DNA from: UBA7672 sp036733305
GTDB taxonomy: Bacteria > Pseudomonadota > Alphaproteobacteria > Caulobacterales > Hyphomonadaceae
Direction: 5' to 3'
Assembly (NCBI GenBank): GCA_036733305.1
Contig: DAINAT010000003.1
Location: forward strand, 28,955-92,954
Length of the DNA stretch: 64,000 nucleotides
Positions 1 to 8,318 of this stretch are shown one piece after another; the stretch's first letter is position 1; every line of letters begins with the position of its first letter. The position numbers and the translations under genes were made by a program. The notes under the pieces were generated by a model. That model was not told where the DNA came from, made no database searches, and worked only from the letters and a program-made list of their open reading frames with translations.

Positions 1-119
1 TCCGCGTGCTCGGCATTGTAGTTGTCGGTCCAGGCATTGAGGCTGGCGACCAGTTCCGCGTTCGATATCGAATGGGGCGGCGTATAAAGACCGGTCGCAG
101 AAATGACGGGACGCGACAT
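1..119 (-). CDS. 3-oxoacyl-ACP synthase III family protein, N-terminal fragment
   Basis: The gene begins at an ATG on the minus strand and runs off the left edge, so only the first 39 codons are visible. The start of the protein (MSRPVISATGLYTPP, then a segment with SNAELV) looks like the amino terminus of FabH-like ketoacyl-ACP synthase III and HMG-CoA-synthase-like thiolase-fold enzymes. These begin with a short beta strand, then G-x-Y-x-P and an SN(A/E)EL helix. The catalytic Cys-His-Asn residues lie outside the window, so activity cannot be judged. It lies just downstream of, and on the same strand as, the acyl-CoA dehydrogenase/kinase pair, which fits a lipid-metabolism neighbourhood. 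Confidence 0.55.
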   Translation of the reverse strand, partial: MSRPVISATGLYTPPHSISNAELVASLNAWTDNYNAEHA

Positions 120-218
120 GAAGAACACCTCGAAATGACTAAGCCCGGTTTAGCCTCGTCACGCGATACCGTCGAGTAGGCAGCTGTGACCTCGCGGAAG
201 GCCCCGGCTATGGCCGCA

Positions 219-1631
219 TCAATTGTGGGCCAGGCACTCGGCAACACCGGGATAATTGGGCTGATCGATCATCGCCTGCGCCAGCACACTGCCGCGCAGA
301 TAAGCGTGCAGATCGGGGTTGTTGATATCGATTTCGCCCAATCGGATCGCCTTGCAAAGCGAATCGCGCAGTTCGGAGACTTCGCCCGGTCTGCCCAGCA
401 GGGTGCGCAGCGCCTGTGTTTCCCACATGGCGGCGTCAGCGCCGAAGGTCAGTTCGCGCAGGGCGATGTCGACCGAGTTGGCGGCGACGCGCGCGAGGAA
501 CTGGTTCCGGCCTTCAAGCGCCGTGGAGGCTTCATTCCGCAGGAAGTCCCGCACGCCCTGCAGGAGCTCGTCCGATCGCGGAAGTTCTGTGGTTGAGAGG
601 GTCTGCAGCGCCGGCTGGGGTTTGCGCGCCTTGCCGGGGATGATCAGGTTCACACAGTCGATCTGGCATTCCGAACTGCGCCGCCCGATGGCGGGACGCT
701 CGACGCTGGTCTCCATGCCCTTCCGGTAGGATTCCGCCATAGAGAGGCAGCCGACCGCCCACCAGAACGAGCCGAAGATTTCCCAGAAGCGTACCGCTTC
801 ACGATCAACGGTTTCGCCAGATGCATTTTCATAGCCGGCGATCAGATCGTCCAGTTCGCCGAAGCCGCCCACTGGCTTACCCGGCACGCCGAACCGCCAG
901 GAGCGCGTGATCAGCCAGCCAAGATCACGCATCGGATCACCGATATGCGCCAGCTCCCAATCCAGCACGGCAACGATGCCCTTGCCCTTGCCCGGCTGCA
1001 CGATGAAATTGCCATTCCGAAAGTCGCTGTGCACCAGCTTGAGCGGCCGCTGCTTCGGAAGATTCCTGAGCAACCACATCGCCGTGAAGTCGATCATCGG
1101 TTGGGGCGTTTCGCACTCAAGATACGACGCATTTGTCTTGCGGACGGAATGCTCGGCATCAAATGTCTCGAGAACCCCATCGAGGCCGCTCGCGGCCACA
1201 TCGGCCTTGTGCAACCGAGCCAGCACCTCACCGCACTGACGCGCCAGCGTCTCGCGCGTATGAGCAAGCTCCGGGGCCCGTGCGATCTTCGCGCCCAGTG
1301 TTTCGCCGCTGATCCACTCCATCACAATGCCCGAGCCAAGCTCATCACCCGACTCCAGCATCATGAACACGCGCGGACCCGGCACGCCAGCCTTGCTCGC
1401 GGCAGCAAACAGCTTCGCCTCGACATCCAACCCGGGACCGAAACCCAAGGCCGACCGCCCGCCTTCATTCGGCGCACGGCGCAGCGCCATGACCTGCTCG
1501 CGGCCGTCTTTGCGAATAATGAGACGATAGGTTTCGCGGCTGGCCCCCGCTGACAGCCGCTCGCAAGCCAGCAATGCCTCGAAACCCTGCATGCGCTTCA
1601 GCGCATTCTCCAACCTTACTGTATCAATCAT
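219..1631 (-). CDS. APH-family phosphotransferase fused to DUF6285
   Basis: A 470-residue protein. Residues about 20-300 form an aminoglycoside-phosphotransferase/choline-kinase fold: the catalytic loop HSDFRNGN gives H201, D203 and N208, and the metal-binding LDWE gives D224. Residues about 345-470 look like DUF6285, usually a separate small protein next to such kinases, so this is a fusion. The start overlaps the stop of the acyl-CoA dehydrogenase by ATGA, so the two are translationally coupled. In animal ACAD10 an APH-like domain and an acyl-CoA dehydrogenase are one polypeptide, and the operon is the bacterial split version. I infer phosphorylation of a hydroxylated acyl intermediate. Antibiotic modification is unlikely given the context. 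Confidence 0.85.
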   Translation of the reverse strand: MIDTVRLENALKRMQGFEALLACERLSAGASRETYRLIIRKDGREQVMALRRAPNEGGRSALGFGPGLDVEAKLFAAASKAGVPGPRVFMMLESGDELGSGIVMEWISGETLGAKIARAPELAHTRETLARQCGEVLARLHKADVAASGLDGVLETFDAEHSVRKTNASYLECETPQPMIDFTAMWLLRNLPKQRPLKLVHSDFRNGNFIVQPGKGKGIVAVLDWELAHIGDPMRDLGWLITRSWRFGVPGKPVGGFGELDDLIAGYENASGETVDREAVRFWEIFGSFWWAVGCLSMAESYRKGMETSVERPAIGRRSSECQIDCVNLIIPGKARKPQPALQTLSTTELPRSDELLQGVRDFLRNEASTALEGRNQFLARVAANSVDIALRELTFGADAAMWETQALRTLLGRPGEVSELRDSLCKAIRLGEIDINNPDLHAYLRGSVLAQAMIDQPNYPGVAECLAHN

Positions 1632-2911
1632 TCGGTGACGCCTTTCGGCGCGCGCTGGTCCATGAAGCCGAACATGTAGCCCGCAACACGACGCATCTGG
1701 ATCTCCTCCGAGCCTTCCGTGATGCGATAGCGGCGGTGATGGCGATAGATGTGCTCGAACGGTTTGTGGCGCGAATAGCCAAGGCCGCCATGGACTTGCA
1801 TCGCGCGATCAGCCGCCTCACAGCACAAGCGATTTGCCCAGTAGTTGCACATCGAGACTTTGTCCGAGACGGCGAAGTTGCCAATCGTGTCCATCTGCCA
1901 TGCCGTCTTGTGGATCAGCGCACGCAGCATCTCGCACTGCGTCTGCAGTTCAACCAGCGGGAACTGGATGCCCTGATTAGATGATAATCGTTTGCCGAAC
2001 GGAGCACGCTCATTGGCGTAGGCGACCGCTTGATTGACGCAATACTGCGCAGCCCCCAGCGATGAGGCCGCCTGTCGGATGCGATTCTCGTTGAAGAAAT
2101 GCTGCACCACCTGCAACCCCTTCCCCTCGCCGCCGAATACCGCGCTGTCGGGCACACGCACGCCCTTCAGCGTTACATGGGCGTGGTCGGTCGGCATGTT
2201 GAACGTCCAGAGGAACTCTTCAGCCTTGAAGCCCGGCGAATTCGTCGGAACAAGAAATGCAGTAATGCCATGACCGTCCCCTGCCTTGCCCGACGTGCGG
2301 GCGAAGATCATGTCGTGGCTCGCCGTATGGACACCGGTATTCCAGGTCTTCTCGCCATCGATCACCCAGTGATCTCCGTCGCGAACAGCGCGGGTCTCCA
2401 TATGTGTGGCGTCGGAACCGTGCGCTGGCTCCGTGATGCCGAAGGCGAAGCCACGACGGCCAGCGGCAAGGTCGTCCATCCATTCGGCCTTCTGCGCGCC
2501 CGAGCCGTAATGCCACATCAGCAACGCGCCGACGCTGTTGCCGACAATCGAGTGCTCGTTCTGCAGATCGTTATGAAGACCCAACCCACGCGCCGCGAGA
2601 TGCTCGCGGATCACCGCCATGGCGAGGTTGGCGCCCGCCCCTACGTCACGTGTCTGGCCGCCCACCTCCTTGGGCAGTGCAAAACGAAAATGTCCGGCCC
2701 GGTCAGCGCGGTGGCGCGCCTCGGCCAGCAGCGCTTCCCAATCGTGGCGGGGTAGTCCGCCCGCATACCAGTCCGTACGCGCGTGCTCACGACGATGGTC
2801 GAAGAAGCGCATATTGTCGTCCGCCTGCTCCAGCGGCTGGATCTCCGCTGCTATGAAACGGTCGAGCTCATCCAGGTAAGCGGCCAGCTCGGTCGGCAGA
2901 TTGAAATCCAT
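1628..2911 (-). CDS. acyl-CoA dehydrogenase (ACAD10/11-like)
   Basis: A 427-residue flavoprotein of normal family length. It has the N-terminal helical domain, the middle beta domain with FGITEPAHGSDATHM (flavin and substrate contacts), and the C-terminal helical domain with the motif YRITEGSEEIQ. The Glu near residue 399 in that motif is the expected catalytic base in the usual ACAD position. The reaction is FAD-dependent alpha,beta-desaturation of an acyl-CoA with electrons passed to ETF. It is first gene of an operon with the APH-DUF6285 protein. A TetR gene reads away from it across a 189-bp spacer that holds a perfect inverted repeat, so TetR control is likely. Exact chain-length specificity cannot be told. 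Confidence 0.9.
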   Translation of the reverse strand: MDFNLPTELAAYLDELDRFIAAEIQPLEQADDNMRFFDHRREHARTDWYAGGLPRHDWEALLAEARHRADRAGHFRFALPKEVGGQTRDVGAGANLAMAVIREHLAARGLGLHNDLQNEHSIVGNSVGALLMWHYGSGAQKAEWMDDLAAGRRGFAFGITEPAHGSDATHMETRAVRDGDHWVIDGEKTWNTGVHTASHDMIFARTSGKAGDGHGITAFLVPTNSPGFKAEEFLWTFNMPTDHAHVTLKGVRVPDSAVFGGEGKGLQVVQHFFNENRIRQAASSLGAAQYCVNQAVAYANERAPFGKRLSSNQGIQFPLVELQTQCEMLRALIHKTAWQMDTIGNFAVSDKVSMCNYWANRLCCEAADRAMQVHGGLGYSRHKPFEHIYRHHRRYRITEGSEEIQMRRVAGYMFGFMDQRAPKGVTE

Positions 2912-3046
2912 GCAGGTCTCCCCAAAACACGCTGGAACTTCGGATTACACACGTCTGCGGGCCAATCGCGCCAGATTTGGCGGCTTTTGACGTTCAACTC
3001 TCGGCTGACAGACCGTTCGGCATGTGTCACGAAACTGAATTGGGTG

Positions 3047-3083
3047 CTTGACACGGGGGGATCGCCGCCTAGACAGTGTCAAG
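3047..3083. promoter_or_regulatory. inverted repeat in divergent spacer: candidate TetR operator and promoter
   Basis: Perfect 8-bp arms CTTGACAC (3047-3054) and GTGTCAAG (3076-3083) are separated by 21 bp. The left arm contains a consensus -35 box TTGACA (3048-3053), and 16 bp later is TAGACA (3070-3075), a plausible -10, pointing into the TetR gene that starts at 3101. A repressor bound to the dyad would cover its own promoter. Operator identity is inferred from position and symmetry. Confidence 0.5.
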
Positions 3084-3100
3084 TAGTAGATAGGCGAGAC

Positions 3101-3712
3101 ATGACAGCAGTTACCCGGACTACCGGCAAGGACGACGTTCGCGCCGGAATCCTCAATGCCAGCCTTCAGCTGATGAACGAAGGCGGACTCGGCGCGCTTT
3201 CCATGCGCGAAGTCGCGCGCCGTGCAGGCGTCAGCCACCAGGCGCCGTATCACTACTTCCAGGATCGCGAGGCGATTCTCGCGGAGCTGGCGGGCGAAGG
3301 CTTCGACCAGCTCTATGACTATATGGTCAGCGCTGTCGGCCTCGTCCGTGATCGCCAGAGCAAGAGCCGCGCGATGGGCGAAGCGTATATCCGCTTTGCG
3401 CTCAACCATCCTGAACTGTTCCGCCTGATGTTCCGGACGGAGATGTGCGACCTCTCCGGCTATCCCGACGCGAAGGCCAAGGCGGAGCGCTGCTTCAACC
3501 TTCCGGTCGAAGTTCTCGGCGTGTCCGGCAAGATGGAAGACAAGGCCAATCCCGACCTCACGCCGGTGATCGCTTCGTGGTCGATCGCGCACGGCCTTGC
3601 GACGCTGCTGCTGGAGGGCAGACTTGGTGGATCGTTCGGGGAGACGCGCGATCAGCGTGAAGCCGGCGCCAACCGCATCATGGCTTTCTTCGCAGAGAAA
3701 CTCGCAAAATAG
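3101..3712 (+). CDS. TetR/AcrR-family transcriptional regulator
   Basis: A 203-residue protein from the ATG at 3101. The frame stays open upstream, but earlier codons would overlap the dehydrogenase start and the operator. Residues about 15-65 are a TetR helix-turn-helix (ALSMREVARRAGVSHQAPYHYF, shown here only as a landmark around residues 33-54), and the rest is a ligand-binding domain of the WHG type (HPELFRLMF). It is divergent to the acyl-CoA dehydrogenase operon and tail to tail, 2 bp apart, with the halohydrin-dehalogenase-like gene. It probably represses the divergent operon and itself, with an acyl-CoA or related hydrophobic ligand as inducer. Confidence 0.85.
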   Translation: MTAVTRTTGKDDVRAGILNASLQLMNEGGLGALSMREVARRAGVSHQAPYHYFQDREAILAELAGEGFDQLYDYMVSAVGLVRDRQSKSRAMGEAYIRFALNHPELFRLMFRTEMCDLSGYPDAKAKAERCFNLPVEVLGVSGKMEDKANPDLTPVIASWSIAHGLATLLLEGRLGGSFGETRDQREAGANRIMAFFAEKLAK

Positions 3713-3714
3713 TT

Positions 3715-4419
3715 TCAGCACCAGGCGCCCGATATCGGGATCACCTGACCTGAGATGAAACCGCTTTGTCCGAGCGCCAGAAGCTCGACGAGCGCTGCGA
3801 CCTCGTCTGCCTGCCCAAGCCTGCCCATCGGGACACGTGCGAGAAGCTTGGGACCTTTGACCGGGTCCTCCAGCAGCGCCTTCGGGTAATACGTCTCCGT
3901 CTGGATGAAGTTGGCGGCGACGGCGTTCACGGAGATGCCGCTGCCGGCGACTTCAAGCGCCAGCGTACGCACAACGCCGTTCACCGCGGCGCGGGCCGCC
4001 GCATAGGGAGAAAATCCGGGAATCCCACCGATCGGCCCCGACGATGACCCGAACACGATGCGCCCTGCTTTGTTGGGGCGCATGGCCTTCACAGCGGCGC
4101 CAGCAAACACCAGCGACTCGGCGGTCAGCCGCTGAAAGTACGGCAGCAGCAGTTCGACATTGAGATCTTCGACATTGGTTCTTGGCGCAGGCATTGCGGG
4201 CGAGATGACGATCGCATCGAGCTTGCCGCCGAAGGCTTCCGCCGCCCGCGCCACCATCGCTTGCGGCGTCGTCCATTCGATCACCTCAATGCCCGCTTCA
4301 TCACCATCGTGCTCAATTGCAGGATCACAGCCGATTACCCGCGCACCCGCCTTGCGCAGCCGCTCAGCGATTGCCGGATTGGCAAAGCCGCGAATGTCAG
4401 TGATGAAAATGTTCGCCAT
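3715..4419 (-). CDS. SDR-fold protein with halohydrin dehalogenase signature
   Basis: A 234-residue Rossmann-fold protein. Ordinary short-chain dehydrogenases have a GxxxGxG cofactor loop and a YxxxK pair. Here the loop is replaced by T7-x4-F12-x-N14 and the catalytic set is S126-x12-Y139-x3-R143. I confirmed these codons in the DNA. Ser-Tyr-Arg with loss of the glycine loop is the hallmark of halohydrin dehalogenases (HheA/B/C type), which turn vicinal haloalcohols into epoxides and open epoxides with anions without NAD(P). The NFxxxxTYYP and GRLG..DEV stretches also resemble that family. Asn14 stands where the published motif has Gly, so the anion pocket may differ. It could instead be a non-dehalogenating relative. 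The gene is 2 bp from the TetR gene, convergent. Confidence 0.65.
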   Translation of the reverse strand: MANIFITDIRGFANPAIAERLRKAGARVIGCDPAIEHDGDEAGIEVIEWTTPQAMVARAAEAFGGKLDAIVISPAMPAPRTNVEDLNVELLLPYFQRLTAESLVFAGAAVKAMRPNKAGRIVFGSSSGPIGGIPGFSPYAAARAAVNGVVRTLALEVAGSGISVNAVAANFIQTETYYPKALLEDPVKGPKLLARVPMGRLGQADEVAALVELLALGQSGFISGQVIPISGAWC

Positions 4420-4563
4420 CGCTAATGCTCTACCTTTGTTGCCGCCATGGCGCTACGTGCCGGAGCGTTCGGTTTGGGTTCGTGCAGCGCGGATAGGCTA
4501 CGCATCGCTCGCGCACGCGGGAAGCGTGACGCCGCGGCAACATCGGTCACATCATGAAGGTGT

Positions 4564-6864
4564 CTAGGCTGCGTCCTGAGCAGCCAAAGGGCTGCCCTGG
4601 AGCAAGGTGATGTATTTCGTTGCCAGTTCGCGCGCGTCGATCGGCTTCGAGATATAATCGCTCATCCCGAGCGCCATGTAGCGCTCCTTGTCGCCACTCA
4701 TGGCGTCCGCCGTGAGTGCGATCACCGGGATGTCGCGCCAAGGCTCGTCGCTCGCACGGATGCGCTTGATGGTTTCCTTGCCGTCCATGACCGGCATGTG
4801 GACGTCGAGAAGAACGACATCGAATGGCTGTTCGTGAAGTCGCGCAAGCGCTTCCTCGCCATTCACCGCCTCAACGATCTGGGGGAGGAACTGAGCCATG
4901 AACAGACGGACAACATGACGATTCACCGGATTGTCGTCGACCAGAAGGACCCGCGCGTTCAGCACTCGTTTCATAGGCCGTATGGCCGTTTGCTCGATGG
5001 ACAACGCTGGCGTTTCGATCGGCTCAACCACCGGCTTTTCTGAAGCGCCGGCCATCAACAGCAGGGAGAATGTCGATCCGATGCCGGGCACGCTATCCAC
5101 AGTGACATCACCGCCCATGAGCCGCGCAAGTTGACGCGTGATAGCGAGGCCAAGGCCCGTGCCGCCGAAACGACGGGTGATAGAAGCGTCTCCCTGCAGG
5201 AACGGCGAGAAGAGGTTGGATCGTGTTTCGAAATCCATGCCGATGCCGGTGTCGATGACTTCGATGCAGATGCGCCATTCGCCGGTGTGCTGTTCCCGCG
5301 CGCTGACGCGAGCCTTCACGCTACCCTGCTCCGTGAACTTGATACCATTGGAGAGGAGGTTGCCGAAACACTGACGCACACGCACCGGATCATAGCGGAG
5401 GCGCGCTGGCACGCTGTCGTCGACTTCCAGCGTCAATTGCAAGCCACGCTCTTCTGCGCGCGAAAGGAAGAGTTGACGAACGCGCTCGAGCGTCAAGCGC
5501 AGGTCGCCATCGATCTGCGCAATCTCCATCTTGCCAGCTTCGATCTTGGAGATATCGAGCACATCGTTGAGAAGGGCCATCAAAGTCTGGCCGGACTCGG
5601 AGATGACGTTGACGCGCCCCTTCTGAGCTTCGGTTAGCGGGTCGTTGTTGAGCACCTGCGCCATGCCGAGAATGCCGTTCAGCGGCGTTCGGATCTCGTT
5701 GCTGATCGATGCCAGGAAGTTCGATTTTGCAGCGGTTGCAGCTTCGGCCTGGGCCTTGGCCTTGACCAGAGCAAGCTCCTGCTCCTTCTGGTCGTGAATA
5801 TCCATCATGAGGCCTACAGCGCGCGTGTGCTGGCCACTTGCATTGCGATGAACCCGCGTGAAGACGCGCATCCAGCGTCCCTTCCCGTCAGGGCGATAGA
5901 TACGTGTATCGATGCTCTCGACGCCATCGGACGCAAGACAGCGATCCCAGCTTTCGCGAACCGCCTTTTGTTCTTCATCCATGTAGATGCCGAATGGATG
6001 AGCGTCCTGACGGGCCATCGCCTCTTCGCCGGCGATCTCCTTGAACTGCTCGGACGACCAGCGATCGCCCGTCAGAAGATCAATCTCGTACACGCCGACC
6101 TTTGCCGCGCCCATGGCCAGCTCAAGTCGGTCTTTGACCATGTCGGCCTCATCACGCGCGCGAGCGAGTTCGCCGACATTCTGGCTGATGCCAAAAATCT
6201 CATACTGGCCGGACGGCATTTTGCGACCAGAGCGGTAGTGAACGCGAATCGTCTTCCATCCGCTGTTCGCATCGCGATAGCGCATTTCGCCTTCGGCAGA
6301 CCCGCCTTCGGTCGTCAGACGCGCACATATGGCTGCATACTTGGACAGGTCTTCAGGATGCTGGATGCTCTGAAGCGTTTCGATGGATACGGGTTCGCCG
6401 ATGTGGTCCTGGCCAAGCGCCGACTCACTGAAGAAATGATTGAGACGGGTGTCCGGATCATAGCGCCAGATCCCGACCTCGGCATCCGCCATCAATCGAT
6501 CGCGGACTGTGCGGGCTGTCATAACCGACGTAAGCGCCAGCCATTCTGCCGATACATCGACGAGGCGCACCATTTCACGGCCTGACATGACCGGCATACG
6601 ATCAAGACGAAGCCAGCTCTCGGTTCCATCGGCGCGCAAATGAAAACATGGCACGCCCGTCGAATGCGATTCATCGACAGAAAGGCCTCGCATGAGCTCG
6701 AGGATTTCGACGCCAACAAGATGCGAGTCCGGACGGTTGAGACGCGTGGCGAAGGCAGCGTTGACCTCGGTAATGCGATCGCGCGCATCAACTATGCAGC
6801 ACGGCAAGGCATCGACAATCGCCTGGGCGACCGCGGCCGTTTCCAGAAGTTTCGTGGACGTCAT
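4564..6864 (-). CDS. PAS-containing hybrid sensor histidine kinase with Asn in place of the phospho-acceptor His
   Basis: A 766-residue soluble protein with no clear membrane segment. Order: PAS-like regions (about 10-110, 120-235, 240-360), a short coil (360-380), HisKA (380-445), HATPase (490-605) and a receiver (637-755). The H-box reads FLASISNEIRTPLNG: Asn389, encoded by AAC, stands where His should be phosphorylated. The ATP-binding boxes look intact (N box GNLLSNGIKF, G1 DTGIGM, G2 GGTGLGLAI), and the receiver keeps D687 in LLDVHMP, the DD pair in LLVDDN and K740. It therefore probably cannot autophosphorylate in the usual way. It may act as an ATP-sensing scaffold, be phosphorylated on D687 by another kinase, or act as a heterodimer partner. 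A single C-to-A sequencing error is the alternative. Confidence 0.85.
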   Translation of the reverse strand: MTSTKLLETAAVAQAIVDALPCCIVDARDRITEVNAAFATRLNRPDSHLVGVEILELMRGLSVDESHSTGVPCFHLRADGTESWLRLDRMPVMSGREMVRLVDVSAEWLALTSVMTARTVRDRLMADAEVGIWRYDPDTRLNHFFSESALGQDHIGEPVSIETLQSIQHPEDLSKYAAICARLTTEGGSAEGEMRYRDANSGWKTIRVHYRSGRKMPSGQYEIFGISQNVGELARARDEADMVKDRLELAMGAAKVGVYEIDLLTGDRWSSEQFKEIAGEEAMARQDAHPFGIYMDEEQKAVRESWDRCLASDGVESIDTRIYRPDGKGRWMRVFTRVHRNASGQHTRAVGLMMDIHDQKEQELALVKAKAQAEAATAAKSNFLASISNEIRTPLNGILGMAQVLNNDPLTEAQKGRVNVISESGQTLMALLNDVLDISKIEAGKMEIAQIDGDLRLTLERVRQLFLSRAEERGLQLTLEVDDSVPARLRYDPVRVRQCFGNLLSNGIKFTEQGSVKARVSAREQHTGEWRICIEVIDTGIGMDFETRSNLFSPFLQGDASITRRFGGTGLGLAITRQLARLMGGDVTVDSVPGIGSTFSLLLMAGASEKPVVEPIETPALSIEQTAIRPMKRVLNARVLLVDDNPVNRHVVRLFMAQFLPQIVEAVNGEEALARLHEQPFDVVLLDVHMPVMDGKETIKRIRASDEPWRDIPVIALTADAMSGDKERYMALGMSDYISKPIDARELATKYITLLQGSPLAAQDAA

Positions 6865-7211
6865 CGCGCTGGTGGGTCCGTCCGTAAAGATAAACGTCCG
6901 GATTGTTTACCTGCGATTGGTTTCCCGAGAGTTTTCAACGCTCGGCGTACTGCCGCACCCACATAAAACGTCATCTTTCTGTCTCAGGACAGAAAAACAA
7001 CGCCTTATCAGAAGCTTGAGGCCATCAACCCCATAAAACCGACCGTCCGCTCGGTCGCCAGACGCTGAGACCTTTGGATCGCGTTCGATAGCGCTGCCCA
7101 CTCGCGCCTTGTCATAGGTAAAATTGAAGCTGCCGCCGCCATACCCGACATCGCCATTGCTGCTCATCGGATGCCCGACGATTTCGCCGCTCTCAGCGTA
7201 CGCCGTAAGCG
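6865..7211. other. 347-bp intergenic region between the sensor kinase and galE
   Basis: I find no convincing gene here. A perfect palindrome with 8-bp arms TTTCTGTC (6976-6983) and GACAGAAA (6988-6995) and a 4-base loop lies about 110 bp upstream of the sensor kinase. It lacks a following T-run on either strand, so it reads more as a protein-binding site than a terminator. The minus-strand open frame through 6907-7308 overlaps the 3' end of galE and has no recognisable features. Confidence 0.5.
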
Positions 7212-8216
7212 CTATTCTGCAGCCTTGTTGTCGACGCCCCAGACGCGGCGATGGAAGGCCCAGGCCGTCGATACGACAGTGTCGATATCCGAGTATTTCG
7301 GAACCCAACCAAGCTCGCGCGTGACGTTCGTCGTATCCGAATAAAGTGCGATGGCATCGCCGGGACGACGCGGAGACATGGTGACCGGCACAGCGCGGCC
7401 CGTCGCCCGTTCGACAGCCTTCAGCACCTCAAGCACGGTCGTGCGCTGACCTGAGCCCAGGTTGAGCTGAAGCTTGCGCGTACCACCCGAGAGGCGCTTC
7501 GCGGCGAGGATGTGCGCTTCGGCAAGATCGGTGACGTGAACGAAATCGCGGATGCAGGTGCCATCCGGCGTCGGATAGTCATCGCCAAACAGCTTCATCG
7601 GCCCGCCCAACCCAACCGCTGCCTTGAGCGCGTTCGGGATGAGATGAGATTCAGGCTCGTGCTCTTCGCCGATCTCGCCATCGGGATCTGCGCCTGCGGC
7701 ATTGAAATAGCGCAGAGCCGCAAAGCTGAGCCCGTGCGCCTTGGAGATGTCTTCCAGCATCTGTTCGCACATCAGCTTGGTGCGGCCATAAACGCTGACC
7801 GGCTTCTTCGGCAGATCCTCGGTGAGTGGCAGCCGCTCCGGGTCGCCGTAAATTGCACAGGTGGACGAGAAAACGAGGTTCTTCACGCCCTCTTCCAGCA
7901 TGACGTTCACGAGGTTCAGCGTACCGGCGACATTGTTGTCGTAGAAGTGCGAGGGGTTCGTTTCGCCCTCCCCGACCTCGATCCGGGCAGCAAACTGCAT
8001 GACTGCTTCCGGGCGGTACTTCCGGATCGCTGCGCGGACGGCTTCGGCGTTGCGGATGTCGGCCTTAACCAAAGGTCCCCAACGCACAGCATGCTGATGT
8101 CCTGAAGTGAGATCATCCAGGACAACAGGCTCCATACCGGCCTGCCGGACGGCTTTGGCGGCGTGAGAGCCGATATAACCGGCGCCACCGGCGATCAGGA
8201 TGCGTTTGGCGGTCAT
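7212..8216 (-). CDS. galE: UDP-glucose 4-epimerase
   Basis: A 334-residue extended SDR enzyme that interconverts UDP-glucose and UDP-galactose for surface polysaccharide and galactose metabolism. The NAD-binding loop GGAGYIGSH is at the amino terminus, the catalytic Ser is in FSSTCAIYG, and the Tyr-Lys pair is in VYGRTK. The usual epimerase stretches FNAAGADPDGEIGE and GTCIRDFVHVTDLA are present. I chose the ATG at 8216 because AAAGG sits a good distance upstream and the Rossmann strand follows at once. A longer frame to 8264 has no ribosome site and adds a non-conserved leader. No sugar gene cluster surrounds it, so it is a stand-alone housekeeping copy. Confidence 0.93.
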   Translation of the reverse strand: MTAKRILIAGGAGYIGSHAAKAVRQAGMEPVVLDDLTSGHQHAVRWGPLVKADIRNAEAVRAAIRKYRPEAVMQFAARIEVGEGETNPSHFYDNNVAGTLNLVNVMLEEGVKNLVFSSTCAIYGDPERLPLTEDLPKKPVSVYGRTKLMCEQMLEDISKAHGLSFAALRYFNAAGADPDGEIGEEHEPESHLIPNALKAAVGLGGPMKLFGDDYPTPDGTCIRDFVHVTDLAEAHILAAKRLSGGTRKLQLNLGSGQRTTVLEVLKAVERATGRAVPVTMSPRRPGDAIALYSDTTNVTRELGWVPKYSDIDTVVSTAWAFHRRVWGVDNKAAE

Positions 8217-8318
8217 GCAGAGCCTTTCGTTTAGCCGGAACATGCAAGGTATATGCTGACACAATCAGGTTAACGCTTGCGAGATTGACACGGGAAGTCG
8301 GCGCCGCGAAGTGGGGCC

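Noticed and set aside
219..1631. The APH-fold protein as an aminoglycoside resistance gene
   Set aside because: Coupling to an acyl-CoA dehydrogenase and the DUF6285 tail fit acyl metabolism.
2783..3100. Extension of the TetR gene upstream to 2783
   Set aside because: It would overlap the acyl-CoA dehydrogenase start and the inverted repeat; the TetR fold begins only after 3101.
6976..6995. The CTGT...ACAG palindrome as an SOS box
   Set aside because: Spacing is 6 rather than 8 bases, and alphaproteobacterial LexA uses a direct GTTC repeat, so the match has no weight.
6907..7308. A 133-codon minus-strand frame between the kinase and galE
   Set aside because: It overlaps the conserved galE end and shows no domain, signal or membrane helix.
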